Below are positions 15,474 through 24,857 of a DNA stretch of 64,000 bases, in pieces. The notes below the pieces were generated by a model. The model did no database searches. It was not told the DNA's origin and saw only the letters and a list, made by a program, of their open reading frames with translations. The stretch is from NCBI GenBank assembly GCA_021629085.1, contig JAJXRJ010000001.1:1-64000 (forward strand), in the 5' to 3' direction. Position numbers and translations under genes: made by a program. Numbering within the stretch: the first letter of the stretch is position 1; each line of letters opens with the position of its first letter. The DNA is from Oscillospiraceae bacterium. GTDB taxonomy: Bacteria; Bacillota; Clostridia; UMGS1810.

Positions 15474-16208
15474 CTATACCACATAGCCGCCGCTGACATT
15501 GAGCACCTGCCCTGTAATATATCTGGCCGCTTCAGACGCCAAAAACGAAATGGCGTTTGCCGCATCCTTCGGTGTCCCAAACTGGCCAAAGGGAATATCC
15601 TCACAAATGAGCGCCTCGGTCTGCGCGTCAAACGTGCACATATCTGTGCGGATAACCCCCGGCGCCACACAGTTGACCGTGATATGCGACGGCGCAAGCT
15701 CTTGCGCAAGCGCTTTGGTCAGCCCAATCACACCTGCTTTTGCAGCGGAATAGTGCACCTCACAAGAAGCGCCGCAAATGCCCCAAACAGAAGAAATATT
15801 GATAATCCGTCCGCTTTTTTTGCGAATCATATGGGGCAGCACCGCCTGTGTGCAATAAAACACGCCGGACAAATTGACGCCGATCATGGCATCCCAGTCC
15901 TGGGGTGTGATGTCGCCAAATACCTTTTGCTGGGCAATTCCGGCGTTGTTTACCAAAACGTCCACACCGCCAAACCGGTCCGCCGCTGCGTTTGCCATGC
16001 GTAGAACATCGGCGCGGCTGGACACATCGCCCAAAAGCGCAAGCACCTGTGTCCCGTCCGCTGAAAGCTGATTGGAAAGTTCCATCAGTGCGGCCTCATT
16101 CTCTTTACAGTTGATGATAAGATTGTATTCTCCAGAGAGCGCCAGTGCAGCCTGCCGGCCAATGCCCCTAGACGCTCCCGTGACCCATGCCGTTTTTGTT
16201 TTTTTCAT
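15474..16208 (-). CDS. SDR family oxidoreductase (FabG-like 3-oxoacyl-ACP reductase)
   Basis: This is a classical short-chain dehydrogenase of 244 residues. The NADP-binding motif TGASRGIG is at residues 10-17, NNAG follows at about 87, and the Ser-Tyr-Lys triad appears as NISS...YSAAK. The overall pattern (LNVSGGYVV end) fits the FabG group, but it lies outside any fatty acid synthesis cluster, so the substrate is open. The start is ATG at 16208 with GGAGTGGGAA upstream; the Rossmann motif so close to the N terminus excludes later starts. It overlaps the 3' end of the adenosyltransferase gene by 41 bases. Confidence 0.9.
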   Translation of the reverse strand: MKKTKTAWVTGASRGIGRQAALALSGEYNLIINCKENEAALMELSNQLSADGTQVLALLGDVSSRADVLRMANAAADRFGGVDVLVNNAGIAQQKVFGDITPQDWDAMIGVNLSGVFYCTQAVLPHMIRKKSGRIINISSVWGICGASCEVHYSAAKAGVIGLTKALAQELAPSHITVNCVAPGVIRTDMCTFDAQTEALICEDIPFGQFGTPKDAANAISFLASEAARYITGQVLNVSGGYVV

Positions 16209-16680
16209 ATTCCCACTCCGCATACCGGGACAGCGCATAAAGATAATCAGACAACCGGTTGATTGCCACAAGCGCTTCCCCCAAAATTCCTTCCTTTACA
16301 GCCGCCCGCTCTGCACGCCTTGCAACCGTGCGCGCAAAGTCAATGAGTACCGCGCATTTTGACGTTGGATAAGAAAAACCGAAAAATCCGCCGGTAACAG
16401 CCTGATACCGGTCAATCTGTGCCTCCCAAAGGCGTGCCTGCTTTGCCGCATCCGCCGGCGGGCCGCCCGCAATTTCGCCACACAGCCGGGTTAAAAACGG
16501 CAATATCTCACGAAGCGCCTGCCCAAGCTCCAAATGGTCCGAAAATGCAGCCGCAGCTGAAATGGCCGACGCGCATTCATCCAAGCTTCCCAATACTTCT
16601 ATAACAGGGCTTGCCTTTGACACCCGCATTCCCCGGAATTCACAAGTGCCGTCATCCCCCGTTTTTGTATACAGCGCCAT
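16168..16680 (-). CDS. ATP:cob(I)alamin adenosyltransferase, PduO type
   Basis: This enzyme transfers adenosyl from ATP to cob(I)alamin to make coenzyme B12. The family N-terminal pattern YTKTGDDGT...RVSK binds ATP, and the conserved arginine helix reads ARTVARRAERA near residue 123, followed by INRLSDYLYALSRY. The 170-residue form is divergent: the usual DEL of the second motif reads LDECAS and the central loop is short. GGAGGGG precedes ATG 16680. No B12-dependent enzyme is nearby. Fold assignment is firm; activity is likely but untested. Confidence 0.85.
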   Translation of the reverse strand: MALYTKTGDDGTCEFRGMRVSKASPVIEVLGSLDECASAISAAAAFSDHLELGQALREILPFLTRLCGEIAGGPPADAAKQARLWEAQIDRYQAVTGGFFGFSYPTSKCAVLIDFARTVARRAERAAVKEGILGEALVAINRLSDYLYALSRYAEWEYEKNKNGMGHGSV

Positions 16681-16681
16681 G

Positions 16682-17962
16682 TCATTCCCCTCCGTTTTTT
16701 AGACTTTCTAAAAACACCTGATAGGATTGCTCCGTCTTATTGTTGCCCGGATGATAATAAATTTTATCCCGGATCGCATCGGGCAGATATTGCTGCTTGA
16801 CATAGTGCTGCGGATAGTTGTGCGGATATTTGTATTCTGTGCCGCGGCCAAGCTTTTTGGCGCCGCTGTAGTGGCTGTCCTTTAAATGCAGCGGCACCTC
16901 GCCGGTGTTGGAAGTTTGAATATCTGAAAGCGCCGCGTCCACTGCCATCATAGCCGAATTGGACTTTGGCGCGTTGGCAAGCAAAATGACCGCCTGTGCA
17001 AGCGGGATGCGCGCCTCGGGCAGCCCTAACTGAAGCGCGCTGTCCACACACGCTTTGGTGATGACTGCCGCGTTGGGATAAGCAAGGCCAATATCCTCCG
17101 ACGCCGTGACCAAAAGCCGCCTGCAAATAATTTGCAGGTCGCCCCCCTCAATGAGCCGCGCCAAATAGTGAATTGCCGCGTTGGCATCACTGCCGCGGAT
17201 GGACTTTTGGAACGCACTGATGACATCGTAGTGGTTGTCGCCGTTTTTATCGTGCGCAAACGACGCTTTTTGCGTGCAGGAAACCGCTGTTTCCAAATGG
17301 ATTTGGATATCGTCCGTAAGATTATAAAGCTGGGATTTTACGCACATATCCATGGCGTTTAATGCGCGCCGCACATCGCCGCCGCTGCTATATGCAATGT
17401 GCTCCACCGCATCCTTGTCAAATGCAATATTTTTCCCCGGATAATATTCCCCAATGCGCGCTGCAGCACGGTCTAGCGCTTTTTGAACATCATCGCCTGA
17501 AACCGGCTTGAACTCAAGCACCGTGGAACGGGATAAAATGGCGTTATACACGTAAAAATACGGGTTTTCCGTGGTGCTGGCAATCAGCGTAATCCGCCCG
17601 TCCTCCATATATTCTAACAGCGACTGCTGCTGCTTTTTATTAAAATTCTGGATTTCGTCCAAGTAGAGCAAAATGCCGTTTTGGTTTTCCAAAAGCTCCA
17701 GCTGGTCAAACACATTGCGGACATCTTTGACATTTGCCGTAGTGGCGTTCAATTTAAAAAATGACCGGGCCGCCGCACGCGCACAGATATTTGCCACGGT
17801 TGTTTTACCTGTTCCAGAGGGGCCAAAAAAAATCATGTTGGGAATCTGCCCGGCTTTTACAATATTGGATAAAACCTTTCCCTCCCCAATGATATGGGGC
17901 TGCCCCACAACGTCTTCGAGCGTTTCCGGCCGAAGCCGTTCTGCCAGCGGGATACTGTTCAT
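16682..17962 (-). CDS. rarA: Replication-associated recombination protein A (RarA/MgsA AAA+ ATPase)
   Basis: This clamp-loader-like AAA+ ATPase acts at stalled replication forks. Walker A is FFGPSGTGKTT near residue 46, Walker B is LYLDEIQNFNKKQQ, and the sensor region is STTENPYF. The C-terminal tetramerisation region has DSHYSGAKKLG and YKYPHNYP, which are diagnostic for RarA. Length 426 is standard. AGGAGG precedes ATG 17962. It ends 2 bases before the adenosyltransferase start, so the two are probably cotranscribed. Confidence 0.96.
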   Translation of the reverse strand: MNSIPLAERLRPETLEDVVGQPHIIGEGKVLSNIVKAGQIPNMIFFGPSGTGKTTVANICARAAARSFFKLNATTANVKDVRNVFDQLELLENQNGILLYLDEIQNFNKKQQQSLLEYMEDGRITLIASTTENPYFYVYNAILSRSTVLEFKPVSGDDVQKALDRAAARIGEYYPGKNIAFDKDAVEHIAYSSGGDVRRALNAMDMCVKSQLYNLTDDIQIHLETAVSCTQKASFAHDKNGDNHYDVISAFQKSIRGSDANAAIHYLARLIEGGDLQIICRRLLVTASEDIGLAYPNAAVITKACVDSALQLGLPEARIPLAQAVILLANAPKSNSAMMAVDAALSDIQTSNTGEVPLHLKDSHYSGAKKLGRGTEYKYPHNYPQHYVKQQYLPDAIRDKIYYHPGNNKTEQSYQVFLESLKNGGE

Positions 17963-18007
17963 TTTAGCGCACCTCCTTTTGCATGGTTTATCCAGGTAGA
18001 AACAAAG

Positions 18008-18039
18008 GTGCCAGGGTGCAGTTTTTCACACCCTGACAC
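18008..18039 (-). terminator. Hairpin between glyA and rarA
   Basis: An 11-bp stem including one G-U pair (GTGTCAGGGTG / CACCCTGGCAC) has a 10-nt loop. It lies 20 bases after the glyA stop. The following minus-strand sequence CTTTGTTTC is only moderately T-rich, so it may be a partial terminator. Confidence 0.5.
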
Positions 18040-18058
18040 ATCTGCTTTGTTTTTGTGA

Positions 18059-19297
18059 TTACTGATAAAGCGGGAATTTATCGCAAAGCGCTTTTACACG
18101 CGCCACAACTTCGTCCTTCTTCTCATCAAACGCCGTCAGCGTCAAATAAATTAAGTCTGCAATTTCTTCCATTTGCGCTTCACCAAAGCCTCTGGAGGTC
18201 ACCGCGGGCGTACCGATACGGATGCCGCTGGTGATAAACGGGCTGGTGGTCTCAAACGGGATGGTATTTTTGTTTACCGTAATGCCCACTTCATCCAGCA
18301 TTTTTTCCGCTTCCTTGCCGGTTAAGCCCATATTGGTCAAATCCACCAGCATTAAGTGGTTGTCAGTACCGCCGGACACCAGCTTGAAGCCTTTTGCCAT
18401 CAGGCTTTCAGACAGCGTTTTAGCGTTTTTCACAATCTGCTTCTGATATGCCTTGAATTCCTCGGTGAGCGCCTCGCCAAAGCAAACCGCCTTTGCCGCG
18501 ATAATGTGCATGAGCGGGCCGCCCTGAATCCCCGGGAACACCGCTTTGTTAATCATTTTGGCATATTCTTCTTTACACAAAATCAGGCCGCCGCGGGGAC
18601 CGCGCAGGGTTTTGTGGGTCGTAGTGGTGACAAAGTCGGCATACGGCACGGGATTGGGATGCAAGCCCGCCGCAACCAAACCGGCAATGTGCGCAATGTC
18701 CACCATCAAATATGCGCCCACTTCTTTTGCAATTTCAGAAAATTTGGCAAAATCCAGTGTACGGGAGTAAGCGCTCGCACCGGCGATAATCATTTTCGGC
18801 TTGTGCGCAATGGCTAAACGGCGCAGCTCTTCATAATCAATGGTCTGCGTCTCTTTGTCCACACCATAAGGCACGATATGAAAATAGGAACCGGACATGT
18901 TGACCGGACTGCCATGGCTTAGATGGCCGCCGTGAGAAAGGTTCATTCCAAGCACCGTGTCACCTGGTTTTAACACGGCAAAAAACACCGCCATATTGGC
19001 CTGCGCTCCCGAGTGCGGCTGCACATTGGCGTGCTCCGCGCCAAAAATTTCTTTTGCGCGTGCAATCGCCAAATTTTCCACAATATCCACGCACTCGCAT
19101 CCACCATAATACCGCTTTCCCGGATAGCCTTCCGCATATTTATTGGTCAGCGGTGTGCCCATGGCTTCAATCACCGCATTGCTGACAAAGTTTTCGCTGG
19201 CAATCAGCTCAATTTTGTTGCGCTGACGCTGCACTTCCAGTTCAATGGCCTCTGCAACCTGAGGGTCTACTTTTTGAATCTCTTTTGTACTATACAT
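18059..19297 (-). CDS. glyA: Serine hydroxymethyltransferase
   Basis: This PLP enzyme interconverts serine and glycine while charging tetrahydrofolate with a one-carbon unit. Landmarks are [13 protein letters not shown], the PLP-lysine region [14 protein letters not shown], and [13 protein letters not shown]. Its 412 residues are full length. AAAGGAG precedes ATG 19297. It has its own strong promoter. It feeds the same folate pool as formate-tetrahydrofolate ligase (45971-47641). Confidence 0.97.
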   Translation of the reverse strand: MYSTKEIQKVDPQVAEAIELEVQRQRNKIELIASENFVSNAVIEAMGTPLTNKYAEGYPGKRYYGGCECVDIVENLAIARAKEIFGAEHANVQPHSGAQANMAVFFAVLKPGDTVLGMNLSHGGHLSHGSPVNMSGSYFHIVPYGVDKETQTIDYEELRRLAIAHKPKMIIAGASAYSRTLDFAKFSEIAKEVGAYLMVDIAHIAGLVAAGLHPNPVPYADFVTTTTHKTLRGPRGGLILCKEEYAKMINKAVFPGIQGGPLMHIIAAKAVCFGEALTEEFKAYQKQIVKNAKTLSESLMAKGFKLVSGGTDNHLMLVDLTNMGLTGKEAEKMLDEVGITVNKNTIPFETTSPFITSGIRIGTPAVTSRGFGEAQMEEIADLIYLTLTAFDEKKDEVVARVKALCDKFPLYQ

Positions 19298-19330
19298 ATC
19301 CTAGCTCCTTTACCCGCGTAATATAAACCT

Positions 19331-19359
19331 ATTATACCGTTTTTTTCCCCTTTTTTCAA
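19331..19359 (-). promoter_or_regulatory. glyA promoter
   Basis: TTGAAA (19354-19359), 17-bp spacer, perfect TATAAT (19331-19336), about 35 bases before the glyA start. Confidence 0.8.
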
Positions 19360-19373
19360 GTGTTTTTGATAAA

Positions 19374-19407
19374 ATAAAAAACTGCTTCTTAAAATTTTAA
19401 GAAGCAG
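19374..19407 (-). terminator. Terminator after the membrane glycosyltransferase gene
   Basis: A perfect long hairpin (CTGCTTCTTAAAA / TTTTAAGAAGCAG) is followed on the minus strand by TTTTTTATTTT. It starts 9 bases past the gene's stop codon. Confidence 0.9.
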
Positions 19408-19415
19408 CAAAGATT

Positions 19416-20681
19416 TTAAATCTTTTCCAGTTCGTCAATGGTAACCTGCCGCGTGTGCTGCGTGTGCGACCATTCTTTGTTATTCTTTTTAATCCAGCCA
19501 ATGATGGTGATGGGAATCCACGTCAGCGTGTAAATACCAAACGTGAGATAGGCCCAAATGAGCTTTGCATTGATAATTTTTTTCTCATAAGTGATAACAA
19601 ACGGGATATAAAACATTTGCAGCACTGCAAACGCACTCCAGAAAGATGCGCTTCCAAACACTTCGCTGAGCTGGAAGATATCCATAAATCCAAACATACT
19701 GGCCCAGCCCATAAACGTTGCGGCGGCAAGGCAGAGCACCTTGACCGGCTGCAGCAGATACACTGCGCAGTCAAACGCCGAAAGGTCACGCTCTCTAAAC
19801 GCCTTTGCAAATAGCTTTCTTGCAAAGCGGGACGCAACGTCCGCATGCCCCTGCATCCAGCGAACCCGCTGGTTCCATGACTGGCCAAGTGTCAGCGGCT
19901 TTTCATCGTAGACAACCGCATGGTGCGCCCACCCCACTTTTTTGCCCATTAGGGCAAGTTTGGCGGTAAACTCCATATCTTCGGTAAGACAGGTTGCACC
20001 CCAGCCAATTTCTTCTAACAACTTCGTAGACACCACAAACCCGGTGCCGCTAAGCTGGCAGGTAAGCCCCAAATTATAACGGGCATTTTGAAACAGCCTG
20101 GAAATAATCCAGAACGAAACGGAATAGGCACAGGTAATCCACGAGTCGAATGGGTTTTTGCTGTCAATATTGCCCTGCACCACATCATATCCCTTGTTGA
20201 TTTCCCGATTCATTTCTTTTAAATAATTTTTATTGACAATGTTGTCTGCGTCAAAAATAGAGATGAAATCATACGACGCTTCCATTTTAAAAATCTTTTG
20301 GAACATCCATTCCAGTGCATGGCCTTTGCCCTTAAGCTTGTCATTTTTTCGCTCATACACAAGCGCTCCAGCTTCCCTTGCAATCTGGGCCGTGCGGTCT
20401 GTACAGTTGTCGGCAATCACAAACACATCGTACGCTTCGCGCGGATAGTCTAGATTATATAAACTCTCCACCATTTGCGCAATGACCACCTCTTCGTTGT
20501 GCGCGGCCACAATTAAAGCGAACTTATGTATTTGATTGTCAGTAGGCTCCAAATTGGTTTTCTTATTGGACCAGCCAAAGACCGATACCAAAAAGTAATA
20601 TCCGCCAAAAGTGAGCACAAATATCTGGATTGCCGCGCTTAACACGTACAAAAACAGCTCAACTCCATTTAGGTCGGACAC
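19416..20681 (-). CDS. Membrane glycosyltransferase family 2 (processive polysaccharide synthase-like)
   Basis: This 421-residue inner-membrane GT2 enzyme has one N-terminal membrane segment, a catalytic GT-A domain (about 45-290) and two or more C-terminal membrane segments. The processive synthase signature is present: VAAHNEE, IADNCTDRT, FDADN (DxD-type), TED and QRVRW. Relatives make poly-GlcNAc, hyaluronan or cellulose-like chains; the sugar here is unknown. The GTG start at 20681 has AAGGAG upstream. It is a single-gene unit with its own promoter and terminator. It might be a target of the CpsD/CpsB pair, but only proximity suggests so. Confidence 0.9.
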   Translation of the reverse strand: MSDLNGVELFLYVLSAAIQIFVLTFGGYYFLVSVFGWSNKKTNLEPTDNQIHKFALIVAAHNEEVVIAQMVESLYNLDYPREAYDVFVIADNCTDRTAQIAREAGALVYERKNDKLKGKGHALEWMFQKIFKMEASYDFISIFDADNIVNKNYLKEMNREINKGYDVVQGNIDSKNPFDSWITCAYSVSFWIISRLFQNARYNLGLTCQLSGTGFVVSTKLLEEIGWGATCLTEDMEFTAKLALMGKKVGWAHHAVVYDEKPLTLGQSWNQRVRWMQGHADVASRFARKLFAKAFRERDLSAFDCAVYLLQPVKVLCLAAATFMGWASMFGFMDIFQLSEVFGSASFWSAFAVLQMFYIPFVITYEKKIINAKLIWAYLTFGIYTLTWIPITIIGWIKKNNKEWSHTQHTRQVTIDELEKI

Positions 20682-20736
20682 ACAATCACTCCTTAATCAA
20701 GAAACATATTTATCTATATTTTTTCTCAACAGAGTT

Positions 20737-20765
20737 ATTATATACTATTCTTTTACCGTACGCAA
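20737..20765 (-). promoter_or_regulatory. Promoter of the glycosyltransferase gene
   Basis: TTGCGT (20760-20765), 17-bp spacer, TATAAT (20737-20742). An overlapping TTGACT/TAGTAT alternative with 17-bp spacing also exists. Confidence 0.65.
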
Positions 20766-20885
20766 GTCAATATCTTGCCAAATTCGGTAAAATTTCGCTT
20801 GTAAATCCGATTTGTTAAACTTTACCTAAAATTCACTCGTTTTTTATGCAAATTGCTCAATTTATTTGCATTTTTTAAAATGCAG

Positions 20886-20914
20886 TGGACAATTTTGGCG
20901 TTTTGCGTTACATT
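20886..20914 (+). promoter_or_regulatory. Candidate radA promoter
   Basis: TGGACA (20886-20891), 17-bp spacer, TACATT (20909-20914), 43 bases before the radA ATG. The -10 is a moderate match. Confidence 0.5.
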
Positions 20915-20956
20915 ATATCTATTACTGCACATCAAAAACAGGAGGCGCAAGGTCAA

Positions 20957-22357
20957 ATGAAGGATAAAACAAGATTTATATGCCAGCAATGCGGATACGA
21001 TTCCCCTAAGTGGCTGGGACGCTGCCCTGCTTGCAACGCGTGGAACACATTTTCTGAAGAGTATGTAGCAACAGCGCCGCAAAAAAGTGCAGTGCGCGCC
21101 GTGCTGCCCAAAGAGCGGGTAAAAAAGCTGTCCGAGATAAAGACATCAGAAGAAGTGCGCGTGACAACCAAAATTGGAGAACTGGACCGCGTTTTGGGTG
21201 GCGGCATTGTGCCCGGTTCCTTAATCCTTGTGGGGGGCGATCCAGGCATTGGCAAATCCACCTTGCTTTTACAAATTTGCCAAAGCATCCAGCTTGCAGG
21301 CGGCGTACTCTATGTCTCGGGCGAAGAATCGCTGCACCAAATCAAGCTCAGAGCCGACCGGCTTTCCATTACCACAGACGCGCTTTCCATTGTGGCGGAA
21401 ACCGATTTAGATGCAATTTTGGCCCAGGCAGAGGTGCAAAAGCCTGGGCTAATGATTATTGATTCCATTCAAACCATGTATAAAAGCGATCTCTCCTCTC
21501 CTCCCGGCAGCGTCGGGCAGGTGCGCGAATCCACCCATTCGCTCATGCGGTTTGCCAAAAGCACCGGCACTGCAGTCATCATTGTGGGCCATGTCACCAA
21601 AGAGGGAAATATTGCAGGGCCGCGCGTGTTAGAACACATGGTGGACTGCGTGCTGTATTTTGAAGGCGAACGGCATCAGTCCTACCGCATGCTGCGCACG
21701 GTAAAAAACCGGTTTGGTTCCACCAATGAAATCGGCGTGTTTGAAATGAAAGACACCGGCCTTTGCGAGGTGAAAAACCCATCCGAAATGCTCATCAGCG
21801 GCCGGCCGGAAAACACACCGGGGTCTGCGGTGGTGTGTACGCTGGAAGGCACGCGCCCGGTTTTGGCAGAAGTCCAGGCACTCAGCTCTCCCACGGGCTT
21901 TGGGAACCCGCGCCGGATGTCCACTGGGCTTGACTACAACCGCGCTGTGATGCTGGTGGCGGTTTTAGAAAAACGCGTGGGCTACTCCATGCAAAACCAG
22001 GATGTGTATATCAATGTTGCAGGCGGGTTAAAGGTGATGGAAACTGCCATTGATTTGGCGGTAATTTTGGCCATTGCCTCCAACTATAAAAATTTTGTCA
22101 TCGACTACGGCACCATTCTTTTAGGGGAAGTGGGCTTAACCGGCGAAGTGCGGGCCGTCAGCTTTGTGGAACGCCGTATCCGCGAATCTAAAAAAATGGG
22201 GTTTACAAGATGTATCATTCCATATGACAACTTAAAAGGCCTTACAAAGATTGATGGCATTGACGTGGTGGGCGTCAAAACCGTTGCGGATGCAATTGGG
22301 CTGTTTTACAAAAAAGCGGTTCACGCTAAAAAGCCAACCACCGATCAGGAAGTATAA
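20957..22357 (+). CDS. radA: DNA repair protein RadA (Sms)
   Basis: RadA is a RecA-like, DnaB-type ATPase that drives branch migration in homologous recombination. The N-terminal zinc finger has Cys9, Cys12, Cys23 and Cys26. It is followed by Walker A GGDPGIGKST, the RadA-specific KNRFG motif and a C-terminal Lon-protease-like domain. At 466 residues it is full length. ATG 20957 is chosen because the zinc finger begins right after it and AGGAGG lies upstream; the longer frame overlaps the promoter. It diverges from the glycosyltransferase gene. Confidence 0.96.
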   Translation: MKDKTRFICQQCGYDSPKWLGRCPACNAWNTFSEEYVATAPQKSAVRAVLPKERVKKLSEIKTSEEVRVTTKIGELDRVLGGGIVPGSLILVGGDPGIGKSTLLLQICQSIQLAGGVLYVSGEESLHQIKLRADRLSITTDALSIVAETDLDAILAQAEVQKPGLMIIDSIQTMYKSDLSSPPGSVGQVRESTHSLMRFAKSTGTAVIIVGHVTKEGNIAGPRVLEHMVDCVLYFEGERHQSYRMLRTVKNRFGSTNEIGVFEMKDTGLCEVKNPSEMLISGRPENTPGSAVVCTLEGTRPVLAEVQALSSPTGFGNPRRMSTGLDYNRAVMLVAVLEKRVGYSMQNQDVYINVAGGLKVMETAIDLAVILAIASNYKNFVIDYGTILLGEVGLTGEVRAVSFVERRIRESKKMGFTRCIIPYDNLKGLTKIDGIDVVGVKTVADAIGLFYKKAVHAKKPTTDQEV

Positions 22358-22406
22358 GAACAAACGAACTTAACGGCTGACAGAAAAAATAAATACCATT
22401 TTAGGG

Positions 22407-22437
22407 GGCGCAAACGGTTATCTATTTGCGCCTTTTT
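22407..22437 (+). terminator. radA terminator
   Basis: Stem GGCGCAAA / TTTGCGCC (22407-22414 with 22425-22432) with a 10-nt loop and TTTTT, 50 bases after the radA stop. Confidence 0.88.
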
Positions 22438-22526
22438 GATTGCCGAACAGCAAAGGCGGGAAAAGCCGTCAAGGATGCGAAGCGTAAAGCTTATCCTTCT
22501 TAATATATCCCCCATAATCCGATTTT

Positions 22527-22573
22527 TGAAAAAGAAAACGGCGGTAGAAATCAGTTTATTTCCCAACCGCCGT
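22527..22573 (-). terminator. Terminator of the ABC/lipoprotein operon
   Basis: Stem ACGGCGGT / ACCGCCGT (22566-22573 with 22538-22545), 20-nt loop, then TTTTCTTTTTC on the minus strand, 47 bases after the lipoprotein stop. The roughly 100 bases between this and the radA terminator hold no gene that I can support. Confidence 0.8.
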
Positions 22574-22619
22574 TTATCAGTGTTCTAAAACCGCAAAGCA
22601 ACGGTTTTCAGAATTACAA

Positions 22620-23282
22620 TCATTCGTCTACAAACGCAATATTGACATCGCCGTTATTGCTGGACACATTTAGCGCTTTTTCTCCGCCATCTTTCTTGTC
22701 CGGCAAATTGCTCTCGCCCTTTTTGATGTCTGATTGAATGGTAAAATCGTCATAGCTCCCTATAACCGTTCCCGAAATATCCCCGTTTTTAACAGTTAGG
22801 TATAGGGCGTCTCCTACATCTACATTTCCAAAGGTAATATTTCCTCCGTTAGAGGAAATGCTGATACTTCCTGTTACAGCCAATGCCGGAAGTGATATAT
22901 CTTCGTTTGTTGTGGACAGTGTAAGGGTGTCTAAAAGTGCGTCCGGTATCTGCAGCGATATTTTCCGATCTTCGGCAGAGGGTTTTCCCCCAATATAATC
23001 CGCCCACTCTTTATCGCTTGCACTTGCCATCGTCAACACATTTTCGTCAGAAACGGAAATATCGTAATACTCTTTGCTGTTTTCAGAATATTGAATATGG
23101 ACTTGTTCGTCCTTAGACAATGACACTTCAATTTCTCTATCCCGTACATCAAGAATGATTTCGTTGATCTGTATATCTGGCGTATAGCTTTTTTCCTCAA
23201 ATGGTTCGCTGCTGTCCGAGCAGCCCGCCAAAACAAAGCTGCCCAACATAAGACACAATGCAAGTGAAATGATTTTTTTCAT
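22620..23282 (-). CDS. DUF4097-like putative adhesin lipoprotein
   Basis: This 220-residue exported lipoprotein has a signal sequence and lipobox LAGC, with the modified Cys at about residue 20. The mature part shows repeated short beta strands of the DUF4097 solenoid type (SISISSNGGNITFGNVD, then LTVKNGDISG and NVSSNNGDVNIAF). The function of this family is unknown; members often sit in envelope-stress operons. GGGAGGA precedes ATG 23282. It is the last gene of the ABC operon controlled by the divergent MerR, which suggests envelope or drug stress. Confidence 0.82.
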   Translation of the reverse strand: MKKIISLALCLMLGSFVLAGCSDSSEPFEEKSYTPDIQINEIILDVRDREIEVSLSKDEQVHIQYSENSKEYYDISVSDENVLTMASASDKEWADYIGGKPSAEDRKISLQIPDALLDTLTLSTTNEDISLPALAVTGSISISSNGGNITFGNVDVGDALYLTVKNGDISGTVIGSYDDFTIQSDIKKGESNLPDKKDGGEKALNVSSNNGDVNIAFVDE

Positions 23283-23296
23283 CTTAATTCCTCCCT

Positions 23297-23944
23297 CTAT
23301 AACGTTTTCCTTTTTAAAACCGCAAGCCCCCCGAAAGAGAATGCGGCGCTCAGTAACAGACAAATACCAATGTGCAGGACTGCGTTGCTGTTAAACATGA
23401 TAAGCTCAAAAAAACCAGCCAAGATAGCGCGTAATGGTGCAATCGGTGTGAAAATGCAAATAATGGCAACCAATACTGCATCGGTCAGCCACCCATACCA
23501 ATGTGCCTGCATGGATAACAGCACATGAAGAAAAACCATAACAAGCAGTAAAAAGAACATTTGCTGTAATCCGGCGACGATCATCCCGTTTTCCGTCCAT
23601 TTACACACGTCCATCATATTGATCACTGTTTGCGCTGAATATACGGGATCAATCAATAGATGGATGACTGTATTGACAAGCGAAATGCAAAACGCCAAGA
23701 ACCCATAGCTGATTAGGCAACCGAAAAAGTAATCTTTTTTGCTCGTCCCCAAATGTATGAGCTTCGCAAAATCATAAAACACAAAAAAGAACGGGGTCAT
23801 TCCGGCAAGCAGCCAGGTATAATTTCCATTACTTAAAACAACATCGCCGGAAGATGTGGCACAAAGTACCACAAGGGCCGTAATGATGAAACTGATTTTA
23901 TTGCTTGCAAGCAAGCGTTTTACGATCGCAAAAACAGCTGTCAT
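23297..23944 (-). CDS. ABC transporter membrane subunit (ABC-2-like)
   Basis: This 215-residue integral membrane protein has about six hydrophobic segments and no soluble domain. Family-level similarity is weak, but its start overlaps the end of an ABC ATPase gene by 4 bases (ATGA) and it has a good GGGAGG site, so it is very probably that ATPase's channel partner. The ATPase is of the YtrB/YhcH export type, so it may act in efflux or membrane protection. The substrate is unknown. Confidence 0.78.
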   Translation of the reverse strand: MTAVFAIVKRLLASNKISFIITALVVLCATSSGDVVLSNGNYTWLLAGMTPFFFVFYDFAKLIHLGTSKKDYFFGCLISYGFLAFCISLVNTVIHLLIDPVYSAQTVINMMDVCKWTENGMIVAGLQQMFFLLLVMVFLHVLLSMQAHWYGWLTDAVLVAIICIFTPIAPLRAILAGFFELIMFNSNAVLHIGICLLLSAAFSFGGLAVLKRKTL

Positions 23945-24792
23945 CTTGCTGCACCTCCCTTATGCCCCACCATTTGAATAAAGAAATCCTGCAAAGACAA
24001 CGGGTGAATTTCCAATGAAGCAGTCTGCTCTGGCGGGTTGTCGAAGATATAGCATGTTACAAGGCCGCCAACCGTATCTTTGCCGATGATATTTAGATTT
24101 CGGGTTGCAGCCTCCACGTCTTTTTGCAGCCCGCTGATACGAAATGCTTTTGTTTCAACCGATTGCAACGTATCAAAGAAACGGACACTGCCTTTATCAA
24201 TTATAATCAGCTTTTGAATTGTCTTTGCGATTTCTTCGATGATGTGGGTGGATACGATAATAATCCTCGGGTGTTTCTGAAAGCTTTCTGCCAGCATATC
24301 GTAAAATTCCACGCGCATAATTGCGTCAAAGCCGAGGACAGGTTCGTCTAAAAGAATGACCTCTTTGTTACTTGCCAAACAGATAATCGTGGAAACCATC
24401 GTTTTCATGCCAAGAGAAAGATGATGAAACTTCTTTTTCCCATCCAGTTCAAAACGCTCCATCATTTCCGAAGCAAAGTCATAATCATAGTTGGGGTTTA
24501 CTTCGGAAGCAATCCGCAGCAGCTTCCGTACCGGAAGATTAAAATGCTTTGCAAAGTTTTCGATATAGCTAACGCCTGTATCCAAAGTGGATGTTGTGAT
24601 TGTCTTGCCGTCAACTTTGATAATGCCGTTTGTAATGTTTTGATACCCGGCAATGGATTTGAGAAGCGTTGTTTTGCCGGCGCCATTCCTGCCAAGCAAA
24701 CAATAGATCCCCGGTTCGTCAACAGAAAGGGTAATGTTTTTTAGTACGGTTGCTTGCCCGTACCGCTTTGTTACTTGTTTGAGTTCTATCAT
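23941..24792 (-). CDS. ABC transporter ATP-binding protein
   Basis: This 283-residue ATPase has Walker A LGRNGAGKTTL (about 33-43), Walker B ILLDEPVLGFD, and the switch His in VSTHII. The signature is degenerate: HHLSLGMKT replaces LSGGQ, as is common in the YtrB-type exporter group. A roughly 70-residue C-terminal tail follows. GGGGGAA precedes ATG 24792. It is the first gene of the operon under the MerR-type promoter. Confidence 0.9.
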   Translation of the reverse strand: MIELKQVTKRYGQATVLKNITLSVDEPGIYCLLGRNGAGKTTLLKSIAGYQNITNGIIKVDGKTITTSTLDTGVSYIENFAKHFNLPVRKLLRIASEVNPNYDYDFASEMMERFELDGKKKFHHLSLGMKTMVSTIICLASNKEVILLDEPVLGFDAIMRVEFYDMLAESFQKHPRIIIVSTHIIEEIAKTIQKLIIIDKGSVRFFDTLQSVETKAFRISGLQKDVEAATRNLNIIGKDTVGGLVTCYIFDNPPEQTASLEIHPLSLQDFFIQMVGHKGGAAR

Positions 24793-24826
24793 GCAGCCAT
24801 TCCCCCTGTCACCTTTGACATAGTTA

Positions 24827-24855
24827 TTGATTTTCGCAATTTCCTATGCTAAAAT
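24827..24855 (+). promoter_or_regulatory. Promoter of the merR-family gene
   Basis: TTGATT (24827-24832), 17-bp spacer, TAAAAT (24850-24855). It faces the ABC operon promoter; their -10 regions are 2 bases apart. A protein on the 24868-24882 operator would block elongation or initiation here. Confidence 0.6.
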
Positions 24856-24857
24856 GA

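Noticed and set aside
22440..22530. Gap between the two terminators as a possible mobile-element remnant
   Set aside because: No repeat, inverted end or convincing translated similarity that I can identify.
22345..22566. 73-codon minus-strand frame in the gap after radA
   Set aside because: It spans both terminators, has no ribosome site and no recognisable protein pattern.
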